From Rutidosis leptorrhynchoides (Eukaryota; Streptophyta; Magnoliopsida; Asterales; Asteraceae): a stretch of DNA of 64,000 nucleotides. The stretch covers positions 226,736,501 to 226,800,500 of the forward strand of contig NC_092338.1 in assembly GCF_046630445.1 (NCBI RefSeq), read 5' to 3'. Shown one piece after another: positions 25,559-38,000 of this stretch. The notes beneath the pieces were generated by a model. The model saw nothing but the letters and a program-made list of their open reading frames with translations. It made no database searches and was not told the DNA's origin. Both the position numbers and the translations under genes were made by a program. Positions within the stretch are counted from its first letter, which is position 1. Each line of letters opens with the position of its first letter.

Positions 25559-26173
25559 TTATTCCGACTCGCTCGTTTCTTCTTCTTCGGTTTTGGTTCG
25601 TTTTGCCAAGTTTCTAGGGATATATGATGTTCCCCTAATACGAGCCGTCGTTGTCCACATTGGTTTAGAAAAACCTGGTGGTTTAGAGGTTCCCGGGTCA
25701 TTGTTACAACTTAAGGACTTCGGGGGTTGACGATACATATAAAGTTCATCGGGGTTGGAATTAGATTTCTCTATTTTTATGCCCTTTCCCTTATTATTTT
25801 CTTTTGCCTTTTTAAATTCAGTTGGGGTAATTTCTATAACATCATCGGAATTCTCGTCGGAATCCGATTCATCGGAGAATTGGTAATCCTCCCAATATTT
25901 TGCTTCCTTGGCGGAAACACCATTGACCATAATTAACTTTGGTCGGTTGGTTGAGGATTTTCTTTTACTTAACCGTTTTATTATTTTCCCCACCGGTTCT
26001 ATTTCTTCATCCGGTTCCGATTCTTCTTCCGGTTCCGATTCTTCTTCCGGTTCCGACTCTTCTTCCGGTTCCTCTTCGGGAACTTGTGAATCAGTCCACA
26101 AATCATTCCAATTTACATTTGACTCTTCATTATTATTAGGTGAGTCAATGGGACTTGTTCTAGAGGTAGACAT
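25559..26173 (-). CDS. Acidic, Ser-rich ORF of the Tekay-like element, function unknown
   Basis: A 204-codon intact ORF in element sense, beginning about 200 bp inside the 5' LTR and ending 136 bp before the F-box ORF. It starts MSTSRTSPIDSPNNNEES. Residues about 31-57 contain tandem EEESEP units (visible in DNA as repeats of TCTTCTTCCGGTTCCGA on the plus strand). A basic patch follows (KIIKRLSKRKSS), then a second acidic stretch (DESDSDENSDD), a Lys-rich part and a Pro-rich C-terminus ending EEEETSESE. It has no transmembrane segment or known domain. The composition suggests a nuclear or chromatin-associated protein, but that is guesswork. It occupies the same slot as the small extra ORF of the element at 51616-59258. 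Confidence 0.65.
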   Translation of the reverse strand: MSTSRTSPIDSPNNNEESNVNWNDLWTDSQVPEEEPEEESEPEEESEPEEESEPDEEIEPVGKIIKRLSKRKSSTNRPKLIMVNGVSAKEAKYWEDYQFSDESDSDENSDDVIEITPTEFKKAKENNKGKGIKIEKSNSNPDELYMYRQPPKSLSCNNDPGTSKPPGFSKPMWTTTARIRGTSYIPRNLAKRTKTEEEETSESE

Positions 26174-26382
26174 CTATCACATAATATCAAACACGTTAAG
26201 AGATTAATATATCACATAATATTCATATGTTAAAAATATATAGTTTCCAACAAAAATGTTAAGCAATCATTTTTAAAGAAAACACGGTCGAAGTCCAGAC
26301 TCACTAATGCATCCTAACAAACTCGATAAGACACACTAATGCAAATTTTCTGGTTCTCTAAGACCAACGCTCGGATACCAAC
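26174..26382 (-). promoter_or_regulatory. Leader with primer binding site and paired motif
   Basis: The primer site is at 26369-26380; the minus strand reads TGGTATCCGAGC, 11 of 12 bases of the initiator-Met tRNA complement. Downstream in element sense come two copies of GCATTAGTGNGTCT (26329-26342 and 26297-26310), a pair also present in three other elements of this window. No ORF before the acidic ORF start. Confidence 0.8.
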
Positions 26383-29300
26383 TGAAATGTCCCGTTCTTA
26401 TTGATTAAAAACGTTCCATATTAATTGATTTCGTTGCGAGGTTTTGACCTCTATATGAGACGTTTTTCAAAGACTGCATTCATTTTTAAAACAAACCATA
26501 ACCTTTATTTCATAAATAAAGGTTTAAAAAACTTTACGTAGATTATCAAATAATGATAATCTAAAATATCCTGTTTACACACGACCATTACATAATGGTT
26601 TACAATACAAATATGTTACATCGAATTCAGTTTCTTGAATGCAGTTTTTACACAATATCATACAAACATGGACTCCAAATCTTGTCCTTATTTTAGTATG
26701 CAACAGCGGAAGCTCTTAATATTCACCTGAGAATAAACATGCTTTAAACGTCAACAAAAATGTTGGTGAGTTATAGGTTTAACCTATATATATCAAATCG
26801 TAACAATAGACCACAAGATTTCATATTTCAATACACATCCCATACATAGAGATAAAAATCATTCATATGGTGAACACCTGGTAACCGACAATAACAAGAT
26901 GCATATATAAGAATATCCCCATCATTCCGGGACACCCTTCGGATATGATATAAATTTCGAAGTACTAAAGCATCTGGTACTTTGGATGGGGTTTGTTAGG
27001 CCCAATAGATCTATCTTTAGGATTCGCGTCAATTAGGGTGTCTGTTCCCTAATTCTTAGATTACCAGACTTAATAAAAAGGGGCATATTCGATTTCGATA
27101 ATTCAACCATAGAATGTAGTTTCACGTACTTGTGTCTATTTTGTAAATCATTTATAAAACCTGCATGTATTCTCATCCCAAAAATATTAGATTTTAAAAG
27201 TGGGACTATAACTCACTTTCACAGATTTTTACTTCGTCGGGAAGTAAGACTTGGCCACTGTTGATTCACGAACCTATAACAATATATACATATATATTAA
27301 AGTATGTTCAAAATATATTTACAACACTTTTAATATATTTTGATGTTTTAAGTTTATTAAGTCAGCTGTCCTCGTTAGTAACCTATAACTAGTTGTCCAC
27401 AGTTAGATGTACAGAAATAAATCGATAAATATTATCTTGAATCAATCCACGACCCAGTGTATACGTATCTCAGTATTGATCACAACTCAAACTATATATA
27501 TTTTGGAATCAACCTCAACCCTGTATAGCTAACTCCAACATTCACATATAGAGTGTCTATGGTTGTTCCGAAATATATATAGATGTGTCGACATGATAGG
27601 TCGAAACATTGTATACGTGTCTATGGTATCTCAAGATTACATAATATACAATACAAGTTGATTAAGTTATGGTTGGAATAGATTTGTTACCAATTTTCAC
27701 GTAGCTAAAATGAGAAAAATTATCCAATCTTGTTTTACCCATAACTTCTTCATTTTAAATCCGTTTTGAGTGAATCAAATTGCTATGGTTTCATATTGAA
27801 CTCTATTTTATGAATCTAAACAGAAAAAGTATAGGTTTATAGTCGGAAAAATAAGTTACAAGTCGTTTTTGTAAAGGTAGTCATTTCAGTCGAAAGAACG
27901 ACGTCTAGATGACCATTTTAGAAAACATACTTCCACTTTGAGTTTAACCATAATTTTTGGATATAGTTTCATGTTCATAATAAAAATCATTTTCTCAGAA
28001 TAACAACTTTTAAATCAAAGTTTATCATAGTTTTTAATTAACTAACCCAAAACAGCCCGCGGTGTTACTACGACGGCGTAAATCCGGTTTTACGGTGTTT
28101 TTCGTGTTTCCAGGTTTTAAATCATTAAGTTAGCATATCATATAGATATAGAACATGTGTTTAGTTGATTTTAAAAGTCAAGTTAGAAGGATTAACTTTT
28201 GTTTGCGAACAAGTTTAGAATTAACTAAACTATGTTCTAGTGATTACAAGTTTAAACCTTCGAATAAGATAGCTTTATATGTATGAATCGAATGATGTTA
28301 TGAACATCATTACTACCTTAATTTCCTTGGATAAACCTACTGGAAAAGAGAAAAATGGATCTAGCTTCAATGGATCCTTGGATGGCTCGAAGTTCTTGAA
28401 GCAGAATCATGACACGAAAACAAGTTCAAGTAAGATCATCACTTGAAATAAGATTGTTATAGTTATAGAAATTGAACCAAAGTTTGAATATGATTATTAC
28501 CTTGTATTAGAATGATAACCTACTGTAAGAAACAAAGATTTCCTGAGGTTGGATGATCACCTTACAAGATTGGAAGTGAGCTAGCAAACTTGAAAGTATT
28601 CTTGATTTTATGAAACTAGAACTTTTGGAATTTATGAAGAACACTTAGAACTTGAAGATAGAACTTGAGAGAGATCAATTAGATGAAGAAAATTGAAGAA
28701 TGAAAGTGTTTGTAGGTATTTTTGGTCGTTGGTGTATGGATTAGATATAAAGGATATGTAATTTTGTTTTCATGTAAATAAGTCATGAATGATTACTCAT
28801 ATTTTTGTAATTTTATGAGATATTTCATGCTAGTTGCCAAATGATGGTTCCCACATGTGTTAGGTGACTCACATGGGCTGCTAAGAGCTGATCATTGGAG
28901 TGTATATACCAATAGTACATACATCTAAAAGCTGTGTATTGTACGAGTACGAATACGGGTGCATACGAGTAGAATTGTTGATGAAACTGAACGAGGATGT
29001 AATTGTAAGCATTTTTGTTAAGTAGAAGTATTTTGATAAGTGTATTGAAGTCTTTCAAAAGTGTATAAATACATATTAAAACACTACATGTATATACATT
29101 TTAACTGAGTCGTTAAGTCATCGTTAGTCGTTACATGTAAGTGTTGTTTTGAAACCTTTAGGTTAACGATCTTGTTAAATGTTGTTAACCCAATGTTTAT
29201 AATATCAAATGAGATTTTAAATTATTATATTATCATGATATTATCATGTATGAATATCTCTTAATATGATATATATACATTAAATGTCTTTACAACGATA

Positions 29301-29634
29301 ATCGTTACATATATGTCTCGTTTAAAAATCATTAAGTTAGTAGTCTTGTTTTTACATATGTAGTTCATTGTTAATATACTTTATGATATGTTTTCTTATC
29401 ATAGTATCATGTTAACTATATATATATATCCATATATATGTCATCATATAGTTTTTACAAGTTTTAACGTTCGTGAATCACCGATCAACTTGGGTGGTCA
29501 ATTGTCTATATGAAACATATTTCAATTAATCAAGTCTTAAAAAGTTTGATTGCTTAACATGTTGGAAACATTTAATCATGTAAATATCAATCTCAATTAA
29601 TATATATAAACATGGAAAAGTTCGGGTCACTACA
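26383..29634 (-). mobile_element. 5' LTR of the Tekay-like element
   Basis: 3252 bp, colinear with 16533-19784. Differences I can spot: C/T near 26973, T/C near 27309, G/C near 27455, T/G near 28020, T/C near 28543, G/A near 28718. No indel. Confidence 0.95.
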
Positions 29635-30168
29635 ACAACCGGGAAAGCTTGTATGCACACTGCGTTTTTGAGCCCAAGACAATTGTTATCTCATCGCTTT
29701 CGAACCGGAAAGTAGTTTATCTTAGATAATATACCGGGGTAACAATTATTCGTGCGGCTGTCTCAAAAACGAAAACCTTAAAACCCAAAATTTCCGAAAA
29801 ATTTGTTTTGTGTAAAAACTTGACTAGTTTTCTCGTTCTTAAAATGCAAAAATGGTTTTCTTAAGGTCTTGTTTTACGTAAGGCCAAATTTTTCCTGGTT
29901 CCGAATGTGGTGCTCTTGATTCTGGTTATGAAGCTGTTTGGTAATCACATGTTCGATTTTGAAGATTATATTTGATTGAAGGCTTGAACCTTGCACTTGT
30001 TTTGTTGAAAACTACACGATATGGATTTAATGACTCTGAAGACGATTTCAGTATGTTTTGATTCTATAACTATTGGAGACTTGTTTGAGTATGTTATCTT
30101 TGTTAGAGTTGACATTATTTGCAGATAGACTTGCTTGAGGACAAGCAAGGTTCAAGTGTGGGTGATTT
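29635..30168 (+). other. 3' noncoding region of the Athila element, second part
   Basis: Athila sequence resumes after the Tekay-like insertion. It contains the second covarying hairpin (29681-29747). The polypurine tract region, TTGAGGACAAGCAAGG then TTCAAGTGTGGG, lies at 30135-30162 just before the 3' LTR. That signature is typical of Athila/Tat 3' ends. No ORF of note. Confidence 0.75.
29681..29747 (+). ncRNA. Candidate structured RNA, copy 2 (Athila 3' region)
   Basis: The outer stem AATTGTTATC/GGTAACAATT pairs over 10 positions with one G-T wobble. The inner ACCGG/CCGG pairing and the terminal stem GTA-GT-TTATC/GATAA-TA-TAC repeat the architecture of 16443-16514. Flanking TCTCATCG and CGTGCGGCTG are conserved between the copies. 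A structural prediction only. Confidence 0.5.
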
Positions 30169-30986
30169 TGATATTGCCTCATTTATACATATTTTTACTT
30201 GCAATATCGGTTCGTTTCTATTTGGTTTTTGGATATAAATTGAAAAAATGGCGAAGAAATTATTAAAGTTTGAGTTGTTAGATCATTAAATGATTGCTTG
30301 AAGAGTTATATTATTTTGGAAGATATTTGGGTAGAAGTTTCACTGTTTTCAACAAGGAAATCGAAAGTTGAATCAAAGTGCTAAAGTATAAAATTGAAAT
30401 GGAAAAATACTGTTCAAAAAGGTGCATCTCGCGGCCACAATTCATATCAATGCGGTCGCGATATTTGTTGTTGTGCGTGATTAAATTCTCGTTGTCACAT
30501 TGCATTAACAGAAATCCAAAAATAGAGATTAAGTAAAATCGCGGTCGCGATTTTATATAATGTGAGCGCGATTTGGGTGAAGACTCGCGGTCGCGATCCA
30601 CCTTATTGTGGCCGCGAGATTGTAAAGCCGACTTCAGTTTTTGGTTTACTATAAATACGCGTTTTTACTCCATTTTTAGGGTATTGAGTTTTTTATTACG
30701 AATTTTGGTCCTCTATCAGCTAGGTTACGAATAATTTACCTTTTCTATCAACTTTTCATTGGTTTTACATTATTGCATTAATTTTGGTTAGTGTTAATCT
30801 TTCTATTACTTTTATTTACATTCAATTTAATGAAATCAATTGTTTATCTTTCATTCTTTTGTGTTCTTTGCTTTAATATGAGTTGCTAAATTTTTTTATC
30901 AACTTGGATGATTGAACTAAGGTAAAAGATTGCTATCTTTATGATTTGAACGATTAGATCTTATTATTCATATATTGTTTGGCTAA
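30169..30986 (+). mobile_element. 3' LTR of the Athila element, truncated
   Basis: It starts TGATATTGCCTCATTTATAC and follows the 5' LTR to TATTGTTTGGCTAA (30986), where homology stops, so about 640 bp are missing. It keeps the GC-rich palindrome cluster (30425-30620) and TATAAATA at 30650-30657. Confidence 0.85.
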
Positions 30987-31484
30987 ATTTTTTGTTTAAC
31001 ACAATTGACAGGTAATCTGGTATGCGTCCGTTCAAGTCTTCAAAGTGGGAGATTTGTTGAGTATTGAAGATTTTAATGAAGCAGCAAATGAACATTCTGA
31101 AATGAGCACATTGCGATCGCGATGGGTTTGATCCCGGTCGTAATGGCTTGTCAGCTTGCAAGCTAAGTCAAAAGATTTTGTTTCCTTTTATCGTTTTGTC
31201 CTATAAATACATACCCATTGTAACCTGTAAAGTGTGCACGGAAAATATTAGAAAAATATATGGTTTGCGCCCGTGGAGTAAACCTTTCTCTATGTTTTGG
31301 AGTTGGGATATAACCACATTAAATCCTATGTCGTTTTATGCTTTTATCTTTATCATGCTAAGCTTTGATTATTCGTTTGTCGTTCATGGGTGTGGTGATT
31401 AGCAAATCAACTCTCTTGTTTAGGTCCTAAATCCTAACAAAAAAGAGAATTACTTAAAATTTCGATTCCGGAAATCTAGCTAAT
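30987..31484 (+). mobile_element. Fragment of a Copia element: polypurine tract and LTR
   Basis: CAAAGTGGGAGA at 31041-31052 is a Copia-type polypurine tract. The LTR would start TGTTGAGTATTG at 31055. A TATAAATA box follows at 31202-31209, and a possible end TCCTAACA falls at about 31439. The remaining 45 bp are unassigned. The GC palindrome GCGATCGC also occurs here (31113-31120). The rest of the element is absent to the left, where the Athila LTR ends. Confidence 0.55.
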
Positions 31485-33352
31485 TGAGACGACCCGTCAA
31501 GTACCCTTAACGGCTCCGTCACTTGGTCCCACAGCTTGATAATAACTCTAAATAAATTTAATAAAGACGTTGCATTCTTTATTTAAAAATGATTTCCTAT
31601 CAAAGAAATTCACCAAAATGTGTAGTTTAGAAAAACCCAACATATATAAATAAACAAAGTTGACCAAAACCAAGTCAACAAAACACCCACAAAGTAATAT
31701 AACCAAAAGTAGAATGTAAGTTTAAATGTTTAAATAAAATCTGCCAACATGCATGCAGACTCTCTAACATAGCGGAAACCAAAAAATCAAGTACCTGAGA
31801 AAACATGCGAGAAACTGTCAACAAAAATGTTGAGTGAATTATAGGTTTAAATAACGTATAAACTTTAGACCACAAGATTTCAAATGTTAGAAAACATAAA
31901 ACTATTATTCCATTAATCCATGAGTCACCTGGTAACCACTTAACCATTTCCATACCCTTACCAAACAACAATATACACTGAGCATGTGTATCTTCAAAAA
32001 TTAACGAAGTACAAATACATTCCGATTATAAAATGCTAGCGCGACTAGCTCGAAATGGGGCTGTCAAGCCCGATAGATCTATCCATAGGATTCACGTTCA
32101 ACATAGAAACCAGTGATTACAGTTACCAGACTAGAGAATATTTTCGTTCAACTCATAATGAATAATTTAAATTTATTTCCACTTGTGTCTAAACGTAAAA
32201 CAAAAATTGCATGTAATCTCATCCCAAAAATACTTTAAATAGTATGAAAAACGGGACTATAACTCACCTTAAAGAAAATGAAGCAACAACCCAGAAACGC
32301 GAACAGCAAAAGGTAAAGTGATCAAGAATGACCACAACGCCGACTTATAAATAAAGCAGGTCGATATAAATAACTAACTTAGGTCAAGTCTTAGTATGAT
32401 AACTATAGTACTTGTTGTAAATAAGCATTGAACATCACTTGGTATGATTCTGTATGAGCAGGACAGCGTATAACACGTACTTTCTAGTTTTAGAAAGTTT
32501 CTATTTTTAGCAGGTTTCCATGTTTGGAAAGTTTCTATTTTTGGAAAGTTTCTATTTTAGAAAAGTTTCTATTTTTAGAAAGTTTTTATCTTTGAAAAGT
32601 TTCCTTAAATAGAAAAGTCAACAAAAGTCAACTGAAAGTCAAAGTCAACCGAAAGTCAACTCAAAAGTCAACCTTGGTCAAACTTAGTCAACATTGAAAT
32701 TTAAAGTGTAAATTATATTAATAATAAGTTTAATTAAATTAAATTGAATTATCAAGTTAACATAAGTTTAAATGATATAATTAATATAAGATAAGTAATT
32801 AATTAATTAACTAATTAAATATTAATCATAACATAAGTATTATTAATTAATAATGAATTATTAATCATATCATAAGGGTTATTAATTAATAAAGAATTAT
32901 TAATTATATCATAAGTATTTTAATATAATTATTAAACCATAAGTATTTAATAATTAAATTGTATTATAAATAAATAATAACTAAGTCCTATAATAAATAA
33001 ATAAATAAATAATCTTTATTATAAGTCTTGATATTATAATCTCATAACATAAGTTTAATACTTATCATAAGTATTTCATAAATAATAAATGTATTATTAA
33101 TCATACGCTTAATTATAAGAATAATTAAATCATAATATAATTATTAAATGATATAATAAATATATATCATAAGTCTTAATTAAAACTAATTACTTTTATA
33201 TCATACGTAATTTAATTATAATGCAAACCATTATTTATAACATAAGTTTCAATTTAATAACCATAAGTTTAATTAAAAGTTCGCCGGGTAATAACTTGAG
33301 ACTCGGGTGTCGGTTTTTGACGAATTTTATATATATCCTCGTCTCACCAACC
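31485..33352 (-). mobile_element. Ty3-type LTR, left part, split by the Copia element
   Basis: TGAGACGACCCGTCAAG at 31485 matches the layout of the LTR edges at 51793 and 56458 (ACGACCCG, then a GGTCCC/GT-rich block), which are ends of minus-strand LTRs. It contains near-tandem GTTTCTATTTTTAGAAA units (32485-32610), AAAGTCAAC repeats (32615-32690) and a 500-bp AT-rich stretch with TTAATTAA-type repeats. No primer site adjoins it on the left, so it is a solo LTR or a 3' LTR. The 98-codon ORF at 31675-31971 is LTR sequence. Confidence 0.7.
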
Positions 33353-34314
33353 TGATGGAATTTAACAAGTTTCAAAACAACATGTTCATTAAGTTAACAC
33401 AATCATAAAACCAATTTTAAGATAGTTGATACGAGCGGAAGCATTAATAGAACAAGTATATATATAAAATCGTTTTGTTAAATTCCATACTAATATCAAG
33501 TCTTGGAATCATACTTACATATAATACAAGTAGAAGAAGAAGATTATACCTCTTCAATGGTGAGTAATGAGCTGAATGGACAGCAGGATATGAAGAAAGA
33601 AGATGATGGAGAAAATAGCTTCTAATTTGAAGCCTCAAGTGTGTAATACCCACAAGCCCTTTTGCACCAACACCCCTTATGATAGAGTTAGGATTTAAGA
33701 CACTTAATCACCTAGATTTAGCAAGCAAAACCACCTCCTTCCCTCCCTAAAGCTCACGGCCAGCAGGCCTTCTTTCAGCAGAAAAGTAGCAGTTTTTTTT
33801 TTTTGTGTTTGCTTGTGTTTTTCATCTCACTTGAGTCAAGGAATGCATTGGTTAAAAGGAGACATGCATGCTTAAGGAATATCTTGCTCCAAGTTACCAA
33901 GCAAGCATGGGAATCACACCTAGGAGTCCCAAAAAACTGCATCCTCCCTTTTACTTAAATAACAAGTGCAATTTATATAAACTTGTAAATACATTTATAA
34001 AACTTGTTAAATAAAACCATGCATTATTTATGTTACTTATATTTTATAAACTTTTATAAAATATAAAATAATATAATCATTTAAACCTATAAACAATTAT
34101 ATATAAATTATCCAAATAATTTACCTCAAGTGATAATACTTTAGAAAACCGATTTTCTAAAATTCTAGTGTCGCGTATTTACATAACAATCCAATCGTTA
34201 AAATAAATACATATAAAGTGCTGGTAAGCTTGTTATTGGGTATGACCCGACTTGGATCATAACATAGTGGCCACGTTAATTTAATATGTCTCTCGGGCAT
34301 ATGAAATACCTACA
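33353..34314 (-). mobile_element. 3' LTR of the Copia element
   Basis: Plus-strand edges TGATGGAATTTAAC and GAAATACCTACA. It contains a T-run near 33790 whose length differs from the other LTR. The polypurine tract, AAGTGGGAGAT on the minus strand, abuts it at 34315-34325. Confidence 0.93.
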
Positions 34315-35082
34315 ATCTCCCACTTGCACGAGAAACATAAGAAATTAATGCAAGTGATGGATACCACCTAACGACCGTCCATCACCCCCATTATGTTATG
34401 ACTTTGTGCCATTCAATAACATCATCCCTTTCGAGTTCCCATCTCGAATATGAATAGGTGAATCTTTCATCACATCCTTTTGTCCTAGATGTCATGTTAA
34501 ATCCAAGAGACACAGAGTGATCACTCTCTTCTAGATCTAACTTTATCAGGCCTTAGACATCTGACTCTCAACGAATAAGAGGGACAAATTCCATCTTGAC
34601 TACATACGTCCTAAATATGTACCTTGCATTATGCCTGAGCTCTTCCTTGTGAACTACCATATTTCAGAATAGCGAAGGAAAGAATCAAGGCATAATACCT
34701 GGTAAATATCTGAATCCAATACGTATCTCAGGTCAGAGGATACAATGATATTCGCCTTTACTCAAGATTACATGTGATCAACCACAAAGGCTCCATTTAG
34801 TAAATCTTGAGGGCGGGTCTTCCAATATTTGAATACTACAAATATCTATGAACCTTGGTTGCAACCTTGCCCCACATTCATCCCGTGAATGTATACCAAT
34901 CCAAGTTCATAATAGTCTAAACCTCACACTTGCTCCCACAAATGTGATCGACTACGGAATTTAGAATAATTGCTTATTCATGGATAAAATATGCAAAATA
35001 GGAACTTAACTCAAAATAAATTAAACCATAATTATATTAATGAGTTTGAACAATTTCGTTCCGTTACAATACTTAAAACAGA
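34315..35082 (-). other. 3' untranslated region and polypurine tract of the Copia element
   Basis: 768 bp between the polyprotein stop and the 3' LTR. The polypurine tract is at 34315-34325. No ORF of note and no envelope-like gene. Confidence 0.75.
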
Positions 35083-38000
35083 TCATGACCAATCACTAGA
35101 ATATCGAAGCCCTAATGCACAAACATGTCCTGCATGTTTTGATCCATGTAAGAGCTTCGTGAGAGGATCCGCTATATTAAGATCTGTGTGAACTTTGCGA
35201 ATACATATCTTTCCCTTTTCAACTTCATCCCTTATGTAGTTGAATCTCCGCTCAATGTGACGGGTCTTTTGATGAGCACGAGGTTCCTTGATTTGAGCAA
35301 TCGCACCCTCGTTGTCACAAAAGATCTCAAGAGGGTCCTGAATGGAAGGGACTACTCCTAAGTCGTCGATGAATTTCTTCATCCATGCAGCTTCCTGAGC
35401 TGCCAATGATGCGGCGATGTACTCCGACTCTGTAGTGGATAGAGCAACAACATCCTGTTTTGAACTCTTCCAAGAGACCGCACCTCCATTTAGTGTGAAG
35501 ACATAACCGGATTGTGATCGAGAATCATCACGATCAGTTTGGAAACTCGCGTCCACGTAACCTTTTACAGCGAGTTCCTCCTCACCAGACCCATATATCA
35601 GAAACATATCCTTAGTCCTCCTAAGGTATTTCAATATACTTTTAACAGCAATCCAATGACTGTTTCCTGGGTTATTCTGGTATCTACTTGTCAGGCTAAG
35701 AGCGCATGACACATCCGGTCTAGTGCATATCATTGCATACAAGATTGACCCAATGGCAGAAGCATATGGGACTTTCTTCATTCTCTCCTGTTCATCTTTC
35801 GTGGTGGGGCACTGAGATGAACTGAGAAGTGTTCCCTTTTGAATAGGTACCAAACCTTTCTGAGAGTTCTCCATCTTGAATCTTTTCAAGATCTTTTCAA
35901 TGTATGCACTTTGATTTAAACCTATCAGTTTCTTGGATCTATCCCTGTAGATCCCAATCCCCAAAACGTATTGTGCTTCTCCAAGATCCTTAATGGAGAA
36001 GCATTTGCTTAACCAAGTTTTAACACCTTGCATTTCCGGAATAGCATTTCCAAATAACAATATATCATCCACATATAGTACAAGGAACATGATAGTGCTC
36101 CCACTAGCTTTCTTGTATACACAAGCTTCATCACCATTTTTAATGAAGCCAAATTTCTTGGCCTCCTCATTAAAACGATGATTCCACATTCTAGATGCTT
36201 GTTTCAATCCGTAGATTGACTTCTTTAACTTGCAAACCTTTTTAGGATATTTTGGATCAACAAAACCCTCAGGCTGAACCATATAGACATCTTCCTCAAG
36301 ATGTCCGTTTAGGAAGGCGGTCTTGACATCCATCTGCCATATTTCATAATCATAATGAGCAACAATGGCAAGTAATATCCTAATAGACTTTAGCATCGCC
36401 ACATGCGAAAAAGTTTCATCATAGTCAACCCCTTGAGTTTGAGTGAAACCTTTTGCTACAAGTCTAGCTCTATATGTATCCAAGTTTCCATGTATGTCGG
36501 TTTTCATTTTGAACAGCCATTTACAATCAACTAGCCTAGAGCCAGGAGGTTGCGCAACAAGTTCCCAAACTTGGTTGTCATACATGGATTGCATCTCAGC
36601 GTTCATGGCTTCTTGCCATTTATCTTTATCAATCCTTGATAAAGCATCTTGGTAGTTTATTGGTTCATCCAAATCAACCACATAGCAACCATCCATGAGA
36701 AACCCATATCTCTCAGGAGGATTGCTAATCCTACCAGATCTGCGAACGTGTTGTGTATTTTGATCATCCATCTGATCACTCTCAACATTTTCATGTTGAG
36801 TGCTAGTGTCAGCCAATTGTGTATCATCTACTTGATCTTGAACCTCTTCAAGGTCTATCTTCCTCTCACTATTTCCTTCCATTAGGAACTTAGTTTCAAG
36901 GAATTCAGCCTTTCGAGCAACAAATACATTTTGCTCGGTTTGATCATAGAAATAGTATCCCATATCATCCTTGGGATATCCTATGAAGATACACTTCGTG
37001 GATCGAGCATTCAACTTATTAGGGACGTAACACTTAGGATAAGCTTCACATCCCCATACCTTTAAGTATGATAGAGACGGAGGTTTTCCAAACCACATCT
37101 CATGAGGAGTTCGTTCCACTTTCTTGGTTGGGGCCATATTTAAAATACGAGCCGCGGAGCATAGACAATAACCCCAAAATGATAGAGGTAACGAGCTTCT
37201 AGCCATCATAGATCGAACCATATCCATTAGGGTTCGGTTCCTCCTTTCGGACACACCATTAACCTGTGGTGTCCCGGGTGGAGTAAGTTGCGAGATAATC
37301 CCACAACTTCTAAGATGATCTTGGAAGGCATCGCTTAGGTATTCACCTCCTCTATCGGTTCGAAGTACCTTAATTGTCTTATTGAGTTGATTTTGTACTT
37401 CGTTTTGATACTCTTTGAATGCTTCAAAAGTTTCGTCCTTATGTCTTAACAAGTAGACATATCCGAAACGACTGAAGTCATCAATGAAAGTAACGAAGTA
37501 TCTTTCACCATTCCTAGCTATGGGCTTAAAGGGTCCACATACATCCGAATGTATTAATCCCAATAAGTCCTTAGCCCTTTCGTAGGTCCCTTTGAAAGGT
37601 GCTTTTGTCATTTTGCCTTGTAAACAAGATTCACATACATCAAACAAGTCTAGTTCATTTGATTTCAAAATGCCATTCTTTTGGAGTGTATGCATTCGAT
37701 TTTTGTTTATGTGACCAAGGCGACAATGCCATAAGTAGGAATCACTCAAATTCCTTTTGAGTTTCTTGGTGCTTGTATGGTACATTGAGCTACTAGATGA
37801 TGTGTCATCATGAACCAATTCATAAATTCCATTTGAAGGCGAAGCCTTGAAATAGAATACATTATCTAAACAAACATGGATATCATCATTAATAAAATTA
37901 ACATTAAAACCATATTGTTTCAAACGGGAAACAGAAATAATGTTTCGACATAAGTCGGGTGCATACAAAACATCATTCAAAATAAGTTCCAAACCACTTG

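Larger units (their letters stand above)
16533..29634 (-). mobile_element. Young Tekay/Del-like chromovirus with F-box cargo, TSD ACAAC
   Basis: The element is complete from LTR to LTR on the minus strand: 5' LTR 26383-29634, primer site 26369-26380, acidic ORF, F-box ORF, gag-pol in one frame, polypurine tract 19785-19800 and 3' LTR 16533-19784. The flanks are exact 5-bp duplications (ACAAC at 16528-16532 and 29635-29639). Both LTRs are exactly 3252 bp, and I find about six substitutions and no indels between them. With commonly used plant rates this would be an insertion of roughly 0.1 million years or less (inference). It lies in the 3' region of the Athila element. Confidence 0.95.

Noticed and set aside
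18975..29058. Identical 77-codon ORF in both LTRs of the Tekay-like element (18975-19208 and 28825-29058)
   Set aside because: Identity is due to the young LTR pair. No domain, and it lies in noncoding LTR.
31675..31971. 98-codon minus-strand ORF and its relatives at 52075-52329 and 56740-56994
   Set aside because: They fall in the same conserved end region of Ty3-type LTRs; the hydrophobic look comes from AT-rich sequence.
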